NCBI RefSeq assembly: GCF_014898055.3
Contig: NW_023601322.1
Coordinates: 6,281,312 to 6,345,311 of the forward strand
Source: Talpa occidentalis
Taxonomy: Eukaryota; Chordata; Mammalia; Eulipotyphla; Talpidae
DNA length: 64,000 nucleotides
Direction of reading: 5' to 3'
Part shown: piece by piece, positions 1 to 12,029 of the stretch
Numbering within the stretch: position 1 is the first letter of the stretch
Layout: each line of letters opens with the position of its first letter
Translations under genes and position numbers: made by a program
Notes under the pieces: generated by a model
Told to the model about the DNA's origin: nothing
Seen by the model: the letters and a program-made list of their open reading frames with translations, nothing else
The model's database searches: none

Positions 1-210
1 TGAGCTATCTCAATTAAACTCAACATGGGAAGCAAAAATTATAACAGCCTTTGAAGTGGTTCTCTGAATATAGAAAAGAAACATCTGAGAAAATATTACT
101 ATAAATGGGTGAGGACAAAGGGACCTAAAGCAAGGTAAGTTTTCCACATTTCACTCATACATTAAAAATACAACATCTCAAAGGAAATTTTAAAAAATAT
201 ATACATTTTT

Positions 211-470
211 TAAAGATTTTATTTATTTATACAAGAACTGGGGTACAGGCAAGAGGCGAGGGAGGGTGAGAGAATCCACCAGAGACAGAGCGGGGAGCAG
301 AACAGGCAGTAGGACTAAAGATACTGCTGAGAGGAGCAGCAGGAGAGACAAGAGAGGTCTGCCTCACCATGTGGGATTCTCGCCAGCCGGCTGGGATCAA
401 ACCCACGCTGCAGAGGCAGCAGACAGCTTCACAGTGCTGCGCTCAAACAGCTGCACCACCGGAGAGGCCC
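211..470 (-). mobile_element. tRNA-derived SINE, older subfamily, full length
   Basis: Antisense copy. The tail (AAGATTTTATTTATTTAT) is at the left and the tRNA-like head, ending in GGGCCTCTCCGG when read on the minus strand, is at the right. The 3' motif ACAAGAACTGGGGTACAGGC marks the older subfamily. The reading frame at 266-490 is only this element. It interrupts an L1 ORF2 relic, so it is younger than that L1. Confidence 0.85.
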
Positions 471-479
471 AAAATTTTT

Positions 480-2470
480 TAAATATTTAACAGCCCACCG
501 GAAGCCAGAAAAAAGAAAAGAACCTAAAAAAACAACAAAACATAGAGGGCACACAGAAAACAAAAATCAAAAATGATATGCTAACTAGATTTGAGTCTTA
601 ACTTCTCCTTAGTAATGCTGATTGCAAACATTTAAAATATACTTTTAATAAGACAGACATTGGAAGGATTGGAAAAAGAAAATCCTATCCCAACTATATG
701 CTGTCAATTAGAAACGTGTTTCAAACATTACCAGTTAGATTTAGCAAAACAATTGAAATATTTATCATACATATACTATCAAAAAAAGCAGAGTAGCTAC
801 ATTATATTTAGATAAACCTAAGAGAGAAAGAACAATATCGCAAAGGACTACAGAATTATAAAAATTCAATGGAAATTCATAATAACCCTAGATACATATA
901 TATCAAACAAAACAACTGTCATATGCAGGAACAGAACGAGAAATGAAAGAAGAAATACATGTTTCCACAATATTAATTTTGGAATGCCTATGCATTTTTC
1001 TCAACATATGGTAGAATGATTAGACAAATGACAGTACAGATAAAACTCTTCAAGAAAGATAACACTCTCACCAAAATGTTTAAATATACTTGATAAATCA
1101 TAAAATGCACCCGTTCTTAGAAATCCCAATCTACTATAAGTCACTCAATATTTTGAATAGCCCTATTTAAATGATTTTTTTTAATTCTCAAAAAATAATA
1201 TTCAACTCCAGATAGTTACACGGGTGAATTCTACCAATTACTTTGAATGCAATTTAAAGTAAAATTAATAACAAAAACATATGATTTATTTGCTAAAATT
1301 TTAATAGGAGGGAATGCTTCCTAAGTCATCCAGAGTAAATAATGTTAATGTTTTCCACACCCAAGGAAGGAAAAAAAAAAAAAAAAGAAAAATCTGTAAC
1401 AGTATAATTCATTAAGACAGACATACACATTGTAAGTTAAATTCAGTAACATATAAAAATGATTATTCCCATGACCATTTAGGATCCATTCCAAAGATGA
1501 AGATGGTTCAAGATTTAAAAGTCAATCAATTTAATATGCACAATGACAGGCTAAAGAAGAAAACATACTATGAATGAATTGATGGAGATTAACAGCTGAC
1601 AAAATTCCACAAATTCATGGTAAAATTGCCAGAAAAGTAGAAATAGAAACTTGAACTTCTAAAGTAGCATCTCTCTAAAACCTACAGCCATCATTACACC
1701 TAATGGTGAAAGATTGAATGCTTTCCTCCCTCACACTGCAGATAGGGAGACATTTTGAAGAGTCCCATCACTCAAATCCAATACAGTACTGGAAGCTTCA
1801 GAAACAAAAGGTAAAGAGGGAATTAAGAGCTTGCAGAATGGAAAGAGAAATATAAAATTGTGTCTTATTCAGAGATAACAATTATGAAACTTTTAGAAAG
1901 ATACAGGAGATAATCTTAAAGGACTAGTCATTGGTAAAGTATCTTTTAGAGACAACACCAAAAATAAAATCTATTAAGGCTTCTATGTATGTAAAAATGT
2001 TGCTTTGAGAGTCCACTAAGAGAGTGAAGTCAAAACCAAAAAGCTATAAGTAGGAAACAATATTTGCAAACCGCATGTCACATGCTGACATGGATCTCAT
2101 AGATAGAATATATATTCTCAAAATGCAGCATGAAAAAATAAAAACAAGCAGGAAAATGGGCAGAAGCCATGGGGGACACTTCACAAAGAGGAAAATGCTG
2201 TCAAATCAGCACATAGGCAAGAGGCTCTACCACACTTTCTCAGGTAGATGAAAATTAAAACCATGATATTAGGAAGAAATCTTCAATGGCACAGCCACTC
2301 TAGAAAATAATCTATCGATTTTTTTTTTTTGGAATTTGAATATGCACTTAGTTTATGACTCATCAGTCACACTCCTGGGAATTATCTTAGAGAAATGAAA
2401 CATAACTACATAAAGGAAAAAACAAAAACAAAAACGAGTTAATTGATTGAGATCAAATTATTTTAAAATA
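480..2470 (+). mobile_element. Old L1 LINE, ORF2 relic (decayed)
   Basis: Sense-strand stretches match L1 ORF2 in order. CCCAACTATATGCTGTC near 690 corresponds to the endonuclease to RT region. GGTGAATTCTACCAATTAC near 1222 and CCTAATGGTGAAAGATTGAATGC near 1698 correspond to RT-domain DNA. The stretch around 2150-2420 (AAAATGGGCAGAAGCC, CACTCCTGGGAATTAT) corresponds to the C-terminal half. Every frame is closed by stops and indels, so no protein is made. The assignment rests on remembered L1 consensus, and both ends are approximate. Confidence 0.6.
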
Positions 2471-2574
2471 ACCAGTTCTTTTCATTATGCATCTTATAAT
2501 CGGTGGAAATGAATCTTTCGTCAAATGGTCACATAAATTATGAATGATATTCACAGTATTTTATTCTGTGAAGG

Positions 2575-2720
2575 AAAAAAACAAAACAGTCCATGAAGTA
2601 ATGCAGTCAGGGGCGGTGGCAAAACTGGGAAAGTAAGAGAGCATTTCCTGAGGAGGAGATGGCTGGATTTGTATCTGAAGAAACACTCAGAATTAACATG
2701 GTGAAGCAAAAGTGTAAAGG
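2575..2720 (+). repeat. Ancient mammalian-wide repeat fragment
   Basis: The text CTGAGGAGGAGATGGCTGGATTTG followed by CTGAAGAAACAC resembles the common mammalian repeat whose consensus reads like GAGGAGGTGACATTTGAGC. The same family seems to recur near 12030-12360 and 43028. I cannot assign the class (L2-like is a guess). Confidence 0.3.
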
Positions 2721-2794
2721 TCAACAAGGCTGGTATGGGCAGAAGAATCCACAGTAAGATGTTTCTTTGCGATAATGAAAGTGTTTGAGCAGGA

Positions 2795-2795
2795 A

Positions 2796-2834
<39 letters not shown>
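2795..2834. repeat. (GA)n microsatellite
   Basis: Nearly pure GA dinucleotide run with one early interruption (GACA). The antisense Ser/Leu-rich frames at 2551-2881 arise only from this repeat. Confidence 0.95.
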
Positions 2835-2836
<2 letters not shown>

Positions 2837-2839
2837 ATA

Positions 2840-3627
2840 TCTCACATGGTTAGTTAAGACAACTGACAGGAAAAATGGCATCCTGGATTGAGCGAGGGTG
2901 CTGGGATTAATAAGGAAAGTAGGTATATTCCAGAAGACAGGAAATGAAGAGGAATACCATGTTCTAGAATCTAAAATCTCAATGAAGTTAGGGGTAGAGT
3001 GGATTTCTTAATATTTAGGATTTTTTTCCCTGTTTCCTCTGAAGGGAAGGAAAAAATTCCCTGAAAAAATGGGGCACTTTGGACATGAGAAAACACTGAA
3101 GTAGAAAGAATTTAGAAGAGCCGAAAAATTACCTGAGACCTGTTAATGAAGCAGCTCATATTAATTTTACTTTCTTGTAGCTTCATGCCATCCATCTCAT
3201 TTTTTGCTACTCTTAAAAATGAGTAGCAATATAACAACTAATACTACTACTTTCTGCTTAAATTTGTCCCTGGGAACTCAGGGTATTACATAAATATTAT
3301 TCAATCAATCTTCATAATGTTGCAAATAAGAGCACTGACATTGTGGGAACACCGGGAAAGAAGAATGAGAGCTGTAAGTGTGATAATGGTCAACTGAAAT
3401 TGTAGATTAGTTCTAGTAGCTCAGCGCAAGCTCATTAGGCAAAGGTTTGGTTTAAGGACTATATTTTACTAACTTTGTTCTGAAAGTTGAACATTCATAT
3501 TAATTAATTCACACTCTTGCCAGTCTTCCTACCTCACTATAGTTTTTGAGAAAGTTTCTGATATAAATCAGGGCTTTATAAATCAACGGAGATTTTTCTT
3601 TTTGTGGGGGAGAAAAAAATTGGCATC
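2840..3627. other. Unique AT-rich interval
   Basis: No recognised repeat or gene. It contains a short hairpin: TTGCTACTC at 3204-3212 pairs with GAGTAGCAA at 3221-3229 across an 8-nt loop. Confidence 0.5.
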
Positions 3628-3977
3628 CAAATATCCGTGGCAGGGCCTCCCCGGTGGCGCAGCGGTTGAGCGCTGGGTTGCGAAGCTGCCCGCAGCCTCT
3701 GCGGCGCTGGTTCAATCCCCGGCTGCTCCCCGGCCACCGGAGGAGGGTCCCACATGGCGCGCAGACCTCTCCTGCCGCCCGCTGCTCCCCTCAGCAGTGT
3801 ACTTCGGTCCTTCTGCCTGCTCTGCTCCCCACTCTGGCTCTGGTGAATTCTCTCACCCTCCCGCGCTTCTGACTGTACCCAGTGCTTGTATAAACAAAAC
3901 AAACAAATAAATAAATAAAAACATAACAAACAAAAAAATACACTAAAAAAAAAAAAAAAAAACAAATATCCGTGGCA
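3628..3977 (+). mobile_element. Young full-length tRNA-derived SINE with its target-site duplication
   Basis: The element body is 3643-3962, flanked by a perfect 15-bp duplication CAAATATCCGTGGCA at 3628-3642 and 3963-3977. The pol III A box TGGCGCAGCGG (3655-3665) and B box GGTTCAATCCC (3709-3719) are intact, and CpGs are abundant (GGCGCGC, GCCGCCCGC), as expected of a recent copy. The tail is long and A-rich with AATAAATAAATAAAA, but here the TCTTT terminator is missing. The frames of 102 and 129 residues in this interval are SINE sequence, not genes. Confidence 0.95.
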
Positions 3978-4224
3978 TTCTTTCTATGGAATGATCTGAT
4001 GCAAAGATGTCTTCATAGTGGTGTTTAAGGATGCACTGGCCAACTTGAATAAGGGAATTATAAGAAGAAAAATAATTATTAAAACTTGTAAAATATATAA
4101 AACAGTCAGGGCCATGTATTTCCAATCCAATCTACAAAAATATATTCCCAGTATGACTGAATGTTGTCAACGATCAAGGTATCATGTTGAGTTATTTATT
4201 CATAGACTATTGATCTGATTTTAC

Positions 4225-4250
<26 letters not shown>
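4225..4250. repeat. (AT)n microsatellite
   Basis: Uninterrupted AT dinucleotide run of about 13 units. Confidence 0.95.
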
Positions 4251-4255
<5 letters not shown>

Positions 4256-4504
4256 TCACAAGAAATATTGGCTATATCACATACCCCTCCTTACCTAGCC
4301 AAAGGTAACCAAGGACTACTCAATGCCCCATGACAATACTGGCTCATGATTTTAAACTAGTTCTCTAGGACCAGATAACAAAGTAGGTTCATTTATTATT
4401 TCACCATACTAGTTTTTATTGGACAAAAAAAATAGCATAGTGTGTATGAAAAGTAATTATCCTCCTGAGGATCTTGTGAGTAGCCTACAGTTGTGAAAGC
4501 ATGA

Positions 4505-4800
4505 AAATATTTAAGTATATATTTTTTTAAGATTTAATAATTTATGCATACAAGCACTGGGCACAGTCAGAAGCGTGGGAGGGTGAGAGAATTCACCAGA
4601 GCCAGAGCGGGGAGCAGAGCAGGCAGAAGGACTGAAGTACACTGCTGAGGGGAGCAGCGGGCAGCAGGAGAGGTCTGCGCGCCATGTGGGACCCTCACCC
4701 GGCGGCCGGGGATTGAACTGGCGCTGCAGAGGCTGCAGGCAGCTTGGCAACCCAGCGCTCAATCCCTGCGCCACCAAGGAGGTCCAGAAATATTTAAGTA
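4505..4800 (-). mobile_element. Young-subfamily tRNA SINE, full length, with target-site duplication
   Basis: Antisense copy bounded by the exact 13-bp repeat AAATATTTAAGTA (4505-4517 and 4788-4800). The body carries the young-subfamily 3' motif (CAAGCACTGGGCACAGTCAGAAG on this strand). A short deletion around 4700 relative to 28309-28590 removes part of the CCGGTGGCCGGGG segment. Confidence 0.9.
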
Positions 4801-6037
4801 TTAAGAAATGAGATCTGCTTGAAAAGTAGGGATTTTAATATCTAAAACTCAAAGCTTCTCCTATACCCAAGGCACACATGTATGGCTTTGGGAATTGAAT
4901 TCCTGGTGTTTAGGAAGCAGAACACAGGCTGGAAGAGAGGATGTGAGGAAGGTGCCCCACCTACACCATGAGCTTGCAGGTATCTCTTTGGGCAGGCAGT
5001 TACATTAGACCCTATGATTTCCAGTAAAAAGCAGAGGGATTTCATGTGATGAGAGTGTGGGCGCTGGTGCACTATCGCTCAGGAGCAGGTGCAGTAGGGA
5101 CGAGGGCAGAGATGAAAACTCTGATGTGCATTACCTCTCTGTGCCATGGTGACTGGCTCCAGGAGCCCAGAGGGTTCTCGAAAACGGATGCTGGGATATT
5201 GACTTCGTAGTGAACTCTGAAACGCTGAAGTATGCAGACATAGCAAGAGCTCCAGGCCAGAGTAATATGTCTGCCACAAATATGATAGTTAGGGAGAAGT
5301 GGGAAATAAAAAAGAACAACTCTGGGAATAATTGATATTTCTAAAGAAGTGGGCAGAATGTATGAAAGAGGAGAATTAAAATCATGAGAGGAAATTATAT
5401 TGTAAATAAAATTCTGAATTTATAGATACAAAAACCCTATGATCTTCAAGAAAATTAGGAATAATCAAGATTGAAATGTTCCAACATTATGTTCAAGCAT
5501 AAGAACTAGGTAAGTTTCACAGGAAAAATAATGTGTAATGATATAATATTTCTTATTAACTTCAGAAATCTCAGTAATATTAGATGACAAAAGACAAAGG
5601 ATTAATATACCAGATAGTCACAAGTCAAGATAGAAGAAAACCTTCTCAATTATCTACATTATGTAGGAATGTAATACTTAGGAAGTCTTTTAAAAAAACA
5701 TACTTAAGGGTATAATCAAGAGAGCTGAAAAATAAAGAAAACGGAAAAATTGCAAATAATGGAATTTCCAAATAAAATGATTGATGGACTTCAGATTGAG
5801 GACAAAAATAAAAATGTATATTGTTTATTATAAAGCATAAGCAAATGAATAATGTGATTGTCAACTGTTATCATTTTGTAGGAAAATCATACACTTAAAA
5901 CTAATGTTATAAATAGGTTCAAACATACTATATAATTTATGAAGAACTTGACTTTGCTAATAAACACCACACACAAAAACAAAAAACACCCACAAAAGGA
6001 GATGACCACATTGTTCAAGCTTAAAACATTTAATGAA
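4801..6037. other. Unique interval; GC-moderate block 4850-5330
   Basis: No repeat recognised. 4850-5330 is less AT-rich than its surroundings and holds several overlapping antisense frames of 62-76 residues. None has a recognisable motif or a convincing splice pattern. The remainder (5330-6037) is plain AT-rich DNA. Confidence 0.4.
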
Positions 6038-6040
6038 AAA

Positions 6041-6343
6041 ATACAACTAATCTTGGGCCTCCCCGATGGCGCAGTGGTTGAGCGCTGGGTTGCGAAGCTG
6101 CCCGCAGCCTCTGCAGCGCCAGTTCAATCCACTGCTGCTCCTCGGCCACTGGAGGAGGGTCCCACATGGCACGCAGACCTCTCCTGCCGCCCGCTGCTCC
6201 CCTCAGCAGTGTCCTTCGGTCCTTCTGCCTGCTCTGTTCCCCTCTCTGGCTCTGGTGAATTCTCTCACCCTCCCGTACTTCTGACTGTACCCAATGCTTG
6301 TATAAATAAATAAATCTTTAAAAAAAAAAATACAACTAATCTT
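6041..6343 (+). mobile_element. Young-subfamily tRNA SINE with target-site duplication
   Basis: The body starts at 6055 (GGGCCTCCCCGATGG). ATACAACTAATCTT lies upstream (6041-6054) and TACAACTAATCTT follows the tail (6331-6343). The tail reads AATAAATAAATCTTT then A10, showing both AATAAA and the TCTTT pol III stop of a T+ SINE. The right duplication abuts the head of another SINE exactly. Confidence 0.92.
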
Positions 6344-6610
6344 GGGCGTCCCTGGTGGTGCAGGTCTTAAAGCCTCAATGCTATCAAGCTATCGCCAGGT
6401 GCTGCAGCCTGAGTTCAATCCCTAGCCAAGGTGCTGACCCACATGGCACAGCAGACCTCTCCTGTCTTGCCTGCCTCTCCCCTCATTAGTGTGTTTCAGT
6501 AGATCTACCTGTTCTGCCACCCACACTCTCTTTGGTGAATCCTCTCACCCCCTGCTCCTCTGGCCTGCACCCCAGTTCTTGTCAGCATAAATAAATAAAA
6601 ATAAATATTT
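6344..6610 (+). mobile_element. Older-subfamily tRNA SINE, diverged
   Basis: Begins GGGCGTCCCTGGTGGTGCAG. The B box is GAGTTCAATCCC, the 3' motif is CACCCCAGTTCTTGTC, and an AATAAA-rich tail follows. CpGs are mostly lost, consistent with greater age than the adjoining copy. Confidence 0.85.
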
Positions 6611-6729
6611 TGTAAAAATACTGACAATCATTTCCAAGTTTTTTCAGTAAACAGAAAAAGAGTCCTCACCTCTTAACTCTTTTTTTTTTTTTTTTGTGGG
6701 TTGTATAATCCTGAATCAAAAACTGCCTT

Positions 6730-7036
6730 AAGAAGCAGAGCCTGGGCCTCCCCTGGTGGTGCAGGCAATTGAGCTCAGTGCTGTGATGCTGTCTACAGCC
6801 TCTGCAGCATGGGTTTGATCCAGGCCAGCCAATGAGAAACCCACACGGTGCAGCAGACCTCTCCTGACCCACCTGCTGCTCCCGTCAGCAGTATATTTCA
6901 GTCAGTCTGTCTGTTCTGTTCCCCACTCTGTCTCCAGTGAATCCTCTCACACTCCCGCACATCTGTCCTATATCCTGGTTCTTTTATGTATGAATAGATA
7001 AATCTTAAAAAAAAAAAAAAAGAAGAAGCAGAGCCT
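6730..7036 (+). mobile_element. Older-subfamily tRNA SINE with target-site duplication
   Basis: The body 6744-7022 begins GGGCCTCCCCTGGTGGTGCAG. The 14-bp repeat AAGAAGCAGAGCCT flanks it exactly at 6730-6743 and 7023-7036. It is the third same-strand SINE within one kilobase. Confidence 0.93.
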
Positions 7037-8928
7037 GAAGACAGACTTCTGGGTTGGGTTGCTCATGTATTTTAAGAGCACATGAGCACATGGAAGACTG
7101 TGTTTCAAAGTGCAAACGTGACACCAGTCAACTGTCTGACATGGAGCTATCGCTGTCATACCTGGTGACCTGGATAATGGCATGGCGTGTTGCTAAGTTA
7201 CTAGAAAGAAGGGCATAAGAAGGTCAAGTGTTCATAACAAGAGATACATATTTTTTTTAGTGATTTTAACTGTGAATAAAAAGTGCTACTGATAAAATGA
7301 TCTTGTGTGTGACTGTATGCATGCTGACATGATGATTTGGTTCACTGAGTTGCAAAATCTGAAGACACGATCTACATGTGATGATTTGTTAGAACCAAAT
7401 GGGACCCTAACATTAGGGATGGGGAAATTTGGATAGGTAAAAGCAGACCTAAAAATCTGAATACTCAATCTTCAGAAATAAGTGTTTGACAAAGGAAAGC
7501 TTCTTTAGTTTGGAGGAATTAACATTTTCATAAAACAAAATAAAAAGACAAACACCTTTTGATTACTTGAAAGGAGGTAATACTCAGAGATGTCTATTTT
7601 TCTTAAGGTCTACCACGAGCAAATCTCATTTCAAGAACTAAAATACCATATCAGCTGAATCTCGAGAAACTTAAGAACTTTCCTATTAATAAGCCACTTT
7701 CTCTGGAAACTGCCTCCTGAAATTCCACTAAAAATCATGATGGCAAATCAAATTGAAAATTTATCTTTTTTTTGACTCTGATAAAATAGTGAAAATATAA
7801 ACTACACAACAGTAAATTCATATTTACAAATATTGTCATATAGGTAATCATGGTGTTTTTTGGTATTTGCTAAATCTGAAAGTGTTAGAAATTCTGAAGT
7901 CTATAAAAAGTTCTTTGAATCGAGATATTTTTGATTAATATTTTAAAAAGAGAAAAAAATGAGGGTTGCAGAGAGTGTATGTTCACTCAAAATTAACATT
8001 AGAATGATTAGTAAGGAGTGAGAAACAAAAATTTGATGAAAATTCTAGTGATTATTGGAAAGAACAAAGTATTTTAACAAAGAAAGTGAAGGAGAAATCT
8101 ATTATGCATAAATTCTTCCCAGGGAAAAGAAGCATTCGGGAGGAAATTGAAATCGGAAAATGTGCTTGTACACTCCAGTTTGACCTTACTGCCTTCCTTG
8201 CCCTTGAATCTAAAGTTCATATGTTATGTATCAAAATCCCCGTGTGGATTAAATGGGTAGGAACACATTACCTTGATGTTGTATGTTACAGTGCATAGCT
8301 TTCCTCAATGACTCATAAATCAGCGGCAGCACAAATGCATTACCATACGAGAGAGTGCTAAGTTCAAGGACAAAGTAAAGCTGTATCCTCAGGAAAATCA
8401 GTATTAACTTCACCAAAAAAAGGTATCTGTATGTTCATTTATTTATTTTTTTGCTACCTACATGAATATTTCTTTAAAAAAATTAGACTTTTTATTTCTA
8501 AAATGGTCATGGAATTGTATGCTCCTTTAGTTTAAATTTTATTTTTGGTTCAAATTTATAGCTATGCCTTCATTAAGAAAAAGCTATCATAAATACACAT
8601 TTTTTTATAAATTGTTAAAGTGGCAAGACTTACTGCCATTATGACATTGATCATAAACAGAATAGCAAAGATTTTATTTTATTTTTTGAAGGAATTTTAA
8701 TATCATCAATTTTGTTTTTAAATTATGCCATCATAATAATTACAAGGTGAATTTTTGTCAGTCAAGGCAAGCGATGATGGTCCTTGGACTCAAATGTGAT
8801 TAACAGAGCAACCCAATCCAATTGGTAAAGACTGAATGCACTAGGCACAGATTATAAAAATCAATGATGGTGACACCATTGATTTATTCATGCCTGTAAC
8901 TAGCCCTCAGTTTTCATGTATTTTAGAA
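7037..8928. other. Unique AT-rich interval
   Basis: Nothing recognised on either strand. Small frames (up to 71 residues) show no motif. Confidence 0.5.
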
Positions 8929-9071
8929 CATTTAATAACTTCTTTATTATTTTTTAAATTTTGTATATTCTTTACATCATTTTTTCATTTTTGCACAATG
9001 TGTGCATTTTCAACTTGGTTATAGTCCCCATACAATTCCCACCCCCACCCTGATAAATCATTTAATAACTT
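8929..9071 (-). mobile_element. Extremely 5'-truncated L1 (about 117 bp) with target-site duplication
   Basis: The 13-bp repeat CATTTAATAACTT occurs at 8929-8941 and 9059-9071. On the minus strand the intervening 117 bp reads as a G-rich run (GGGTGGGGGTGGG), then AATTGTATGGGGAC, then an A-rich end. The same order (G-rich run, AATTGTATGGGGG, A-tail) closes the L1 at 40750-40880. I infer a dead-on-arrival L1 3' UTR insertion. Confidence 0.65.
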
Positions 9072-9635
9072 TTAAAGCACAGAATAGTAAAGATTTTAAA
9101 CTAAATAGCGCAATGTGTTTTTCTCTCAGTAATTAATAACAGATGATATAATTTTGTTGACTTTTTAATTCATTTGATTTTTTCTCTTATAGTGTTTATT
9201 ATCCAATATTTATATAATTTCAGTTGTCAGTTATTTAAGCAATAATTTCACACCATTCCAATTTGATTTTGATGAAAGCTATAAAAGACCAAAAGAGATG
9301 TAGCAGTTTGTCACTTTCTATGAACAGAATAGCTATGAGAAAATCATGTGTGTTTTAGTTCTTAAATCTTTATTCCATGATGGGCAGGAATGGCTGCTTT
9401 TTTGGCTCACATTAGTTTTTGAGTTGTTGCTACTTGAGATAAAAGTAAATATCACAAAAACTGAACGGTTACAGGTTTTAAACCATTTTTTTTTCTGTTG
9501 ATGCATCGAAATATCTCAAGATCTGAGATGGACTATTTTTCTTGTAGACAGCATATTAAATGACATTCCGATATTCAGGAAGCTTTAACCAGTTAATTTT
9601 AAGAGTGATTCTGGGGTGATGAAAAATATAGCTAA

Positions 9636-9659
9636 ACAGTTAAACATATGTTTAACTGT
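9636..9659. repeat. Perfect 24-bp palindrome
   Basis: The half-site ACAGTTAAACAT is followed immediately by its reverse complement ATGTTTAACTGT, with no spacer. Confidence 0.95.
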
Positions 9660-9914
9660 GGGCAACATTGGTCCCTTTATTCAAGTCATTAAAGAAAACA
9701 TTGGGTTAATATTCTTCCTAAAAACTATATGAACATGTCAACCTTATCATTCAGATTTCACACAATTTACTTAAATGCCAATGTTTCCTTCTGGTTTTGC
9801 AATAGAATTATCAGGACATAATTAAAAATCAATCTATCTCCAACCAGTTTTGAAAAAGTAATTCAGATATGTTAGCATATATCCCTAATTACTTAAAAAT
9901 GGGTAGGAGTAGCT

Positions 9915-10024
9915 AATATATATGCAACTATATATACATACATAAATTATACCATATGTTCTATTACTATATATTATCTATATACGCATATATGTGCGCA
10001 TATATATATATATTAAAAAAAAAC
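9915..10024. repeat. AT-rich low-complexity tract
   Basis: Runs of TATA, CATA and GCGCATATATA. A sense-strand A-tract follows. Confidence 0.85.
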
Positions 10025-10489
10025 TGGAACACTGTAGTATATATTTATATTGAATAGACCACATCCTTTTAGTTCAAAGAGTGGGCTCAATTTGACCTAA
10101 GCAAATTATAGTAATCATGTAATCTCAGCACATGACTGATTCAGGATGTCAGACTTAATTTTTGGATACTTGCATTATTAGCTCAGAAAGGGACAGGTAA
10201 TCCTATTTAGATTTAGGGAGCGTTTTCCTGAGTGTTACGGGAAAATTTTCTCTGCTTCTCTTAAGGTCGTTGGCAGAAAAGCCCTCACTCTCTCAATCAT
10301 TGTCATGTGTAGATCTGAGATCTGAATTTGCTCTCTGGAGTCAATAAAATTAAATAATTTGATTCAATATGGATTCTAAGTCAGGCACATTGGTAAGCAC
10401 TAGTCATAAAATATAAATAAATAAGAAATTTATTCTAGTTTCATGACACCTGCAGCTTCGGGACATTGGGACTTTGTTGTCATGACCAT

Positions 10490-10640
10490 GTGGAAATCTG
10501 CTCAACTTTACTAATAATCAGAGACATTAAAAGTCAATTTTAAACCATAGTATGATATTTCCCATCCATCAAAATGGCTGAACTGTTTTTTAAGACATTA
10601 AAAAATACCAAAGTTTGGCATGGATATAAGTTTTAAATAT
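10490..10640 (+). mobile_element. Old L1 ORF2 fragment
   Basis: AAATCTGCTCAACTTTACTAATAATCAGAGA and the later CATCAAAATGGCTGAA resemble the L1 ORF2 segment upstream of the C-terminal Cys-rich region. Short and diverged. Confidence 0.5.
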
Positions 10641-12025
10641 ATTTCACTTTAATTTCAATACAAAGAACACTTTCAGTAAAATTCAACTCTCCATGTCCAA
10701 TCAATCTAAATAAATGGAGAAACATTTTCTTTATTGACTGTAACAATGAAGCTGTGAAACCTGAAAGCTTCACCAAAAGTATTTCATTCTATATTCAAAA
10801 TTTTAATAAGAATGTCATTACCTGAAATTATATACAGCTGCATAAATATTATTCACATATTAATTTTTAATGAATAATAAAACTAAATTGGATTCCAATT
10901 ATATAAAATGCAGCAGGCATTCCAGATTTAATTTTGGGTTCCTTCAATGAGAAGGTGGGATATGAAGTGTGGGAGATCAAAGATGGAGAGAATTTTTGTG
11001 TTTAATTGTATACCAATATACAGTATTTTAAAATAATTACAAGTTTATATCTAAAAAGGGTAACATAAGGGGGTATAATGGATGGTCAGACTAGTTGTTA
11101 TATTCCAAGAAACTAGCAATTGATGCAGATAGAATTTTATAATGATTACTGCCAGGAGCCATAAATTTTGTCCCCATTACTGCTATGGAAATCTTGGGAA
11201 AGTGCACTTAAATTTTATAGAACTAAAATGAAAGCCCTTTTCAATTGCCTCAAACAGATATTATGCTGTGTTATTCTGTCAAAATTAGTCATTTATTTGA
11301 TTGCATTTTGATAGTATCAATAATATTGTGTGCAAATCTTTCAGAGAAATTAATTATAGTAACTAGTGCATCAGGTTTCAAATTCTTCTATATTATCATC
11401 TACAATTCTTTCAATTCCTTTTGTAAACTTCATGGATGGCATGAATAGCTGTTAGTTTTCATAAAAGAACTGATTATTGTGTTTTAAATGTATTACCATA
11501 ATTAGAACTCCTTTAAATATTTTTAGAATATGACTTTTAAAAATCATTATTTTCAACGTCACTTCACGGCCTTATTGGATATTTGCATTTGATTACTACT
11601 TTTAACTCATCTCTAATACATATTTAAATATAAACACATACACTTTGTGTGTATATAGTACATATATTCATTATAGTTCAATTATATTGTAAAACTTTTA
11701 TTTGTGAATAATTTTCAAAACTTATTTTTAGCGTTATATCTATTATATCTATTAGCGTTATATCTATTAGTGTTATATCTATTATGAATATTTGCTCACT
11801 TGAATGAGTATTTCATTTATCTTTTTTATTATGTGCAGATCAAAGAAATAGATAAGTATCAATAGTTTTCTTTTGGCCTGGAACTTCTTTATAAAAAATT
11901 CCCATAATTCACACAAAAATATCACTTACTTAACCTATAAACTACTTAGAATTGACTCTTAAAAGAGTCTGAAAATTATTAGATCAGTCTGTATCTGTTT
12001 TGAACTGACCACAGAAACCACAGTA
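10641..12025. other. Unique AT-rich interval with a small 15-bp tandem repeat
   Basis: The tandem repeat at 11730-11783 is described separately. Nothing else recognised. Confidence 0.5.
11730..11783. repeat. 15-bp tandem repeat, about three and a half units
   Basis: Units AGCGTTATATCTATT (11730-11744), a partial ATATCTATT, AGCGTTATATCTATT (11754-11768) and AGTGTTATATCTATT (11769-11783). Confidence 0.95.
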
Positions 12026-12029
12026 TCCC

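Larger units (their letters stand above)
9072..10489. other. Unique AT-rich interval with a palindrome and AT-rich tract
   Basis: Holds the 24-bp palindrome at 9636-9659 and the low-complexity tract 9915-10024. No gene or dispersed repeat recognised. Confidence 0.5.

Noticed and set aside
3655..3719. Possible functional tRNA gene (A and B boxes)
   Set aside because: The boxes belong to the SINE head. The tRNA fold is not complete and a SINE body and A-tail follow.
3576..3965. Overlapping frames of 102 and 129 residues on both strands
   Set aside because: They lie within a young SINE, and the same peptides recur at other copies (5939-6313, 28332-28628, 44046-44658). GC-rich SINE bodies lack stops.
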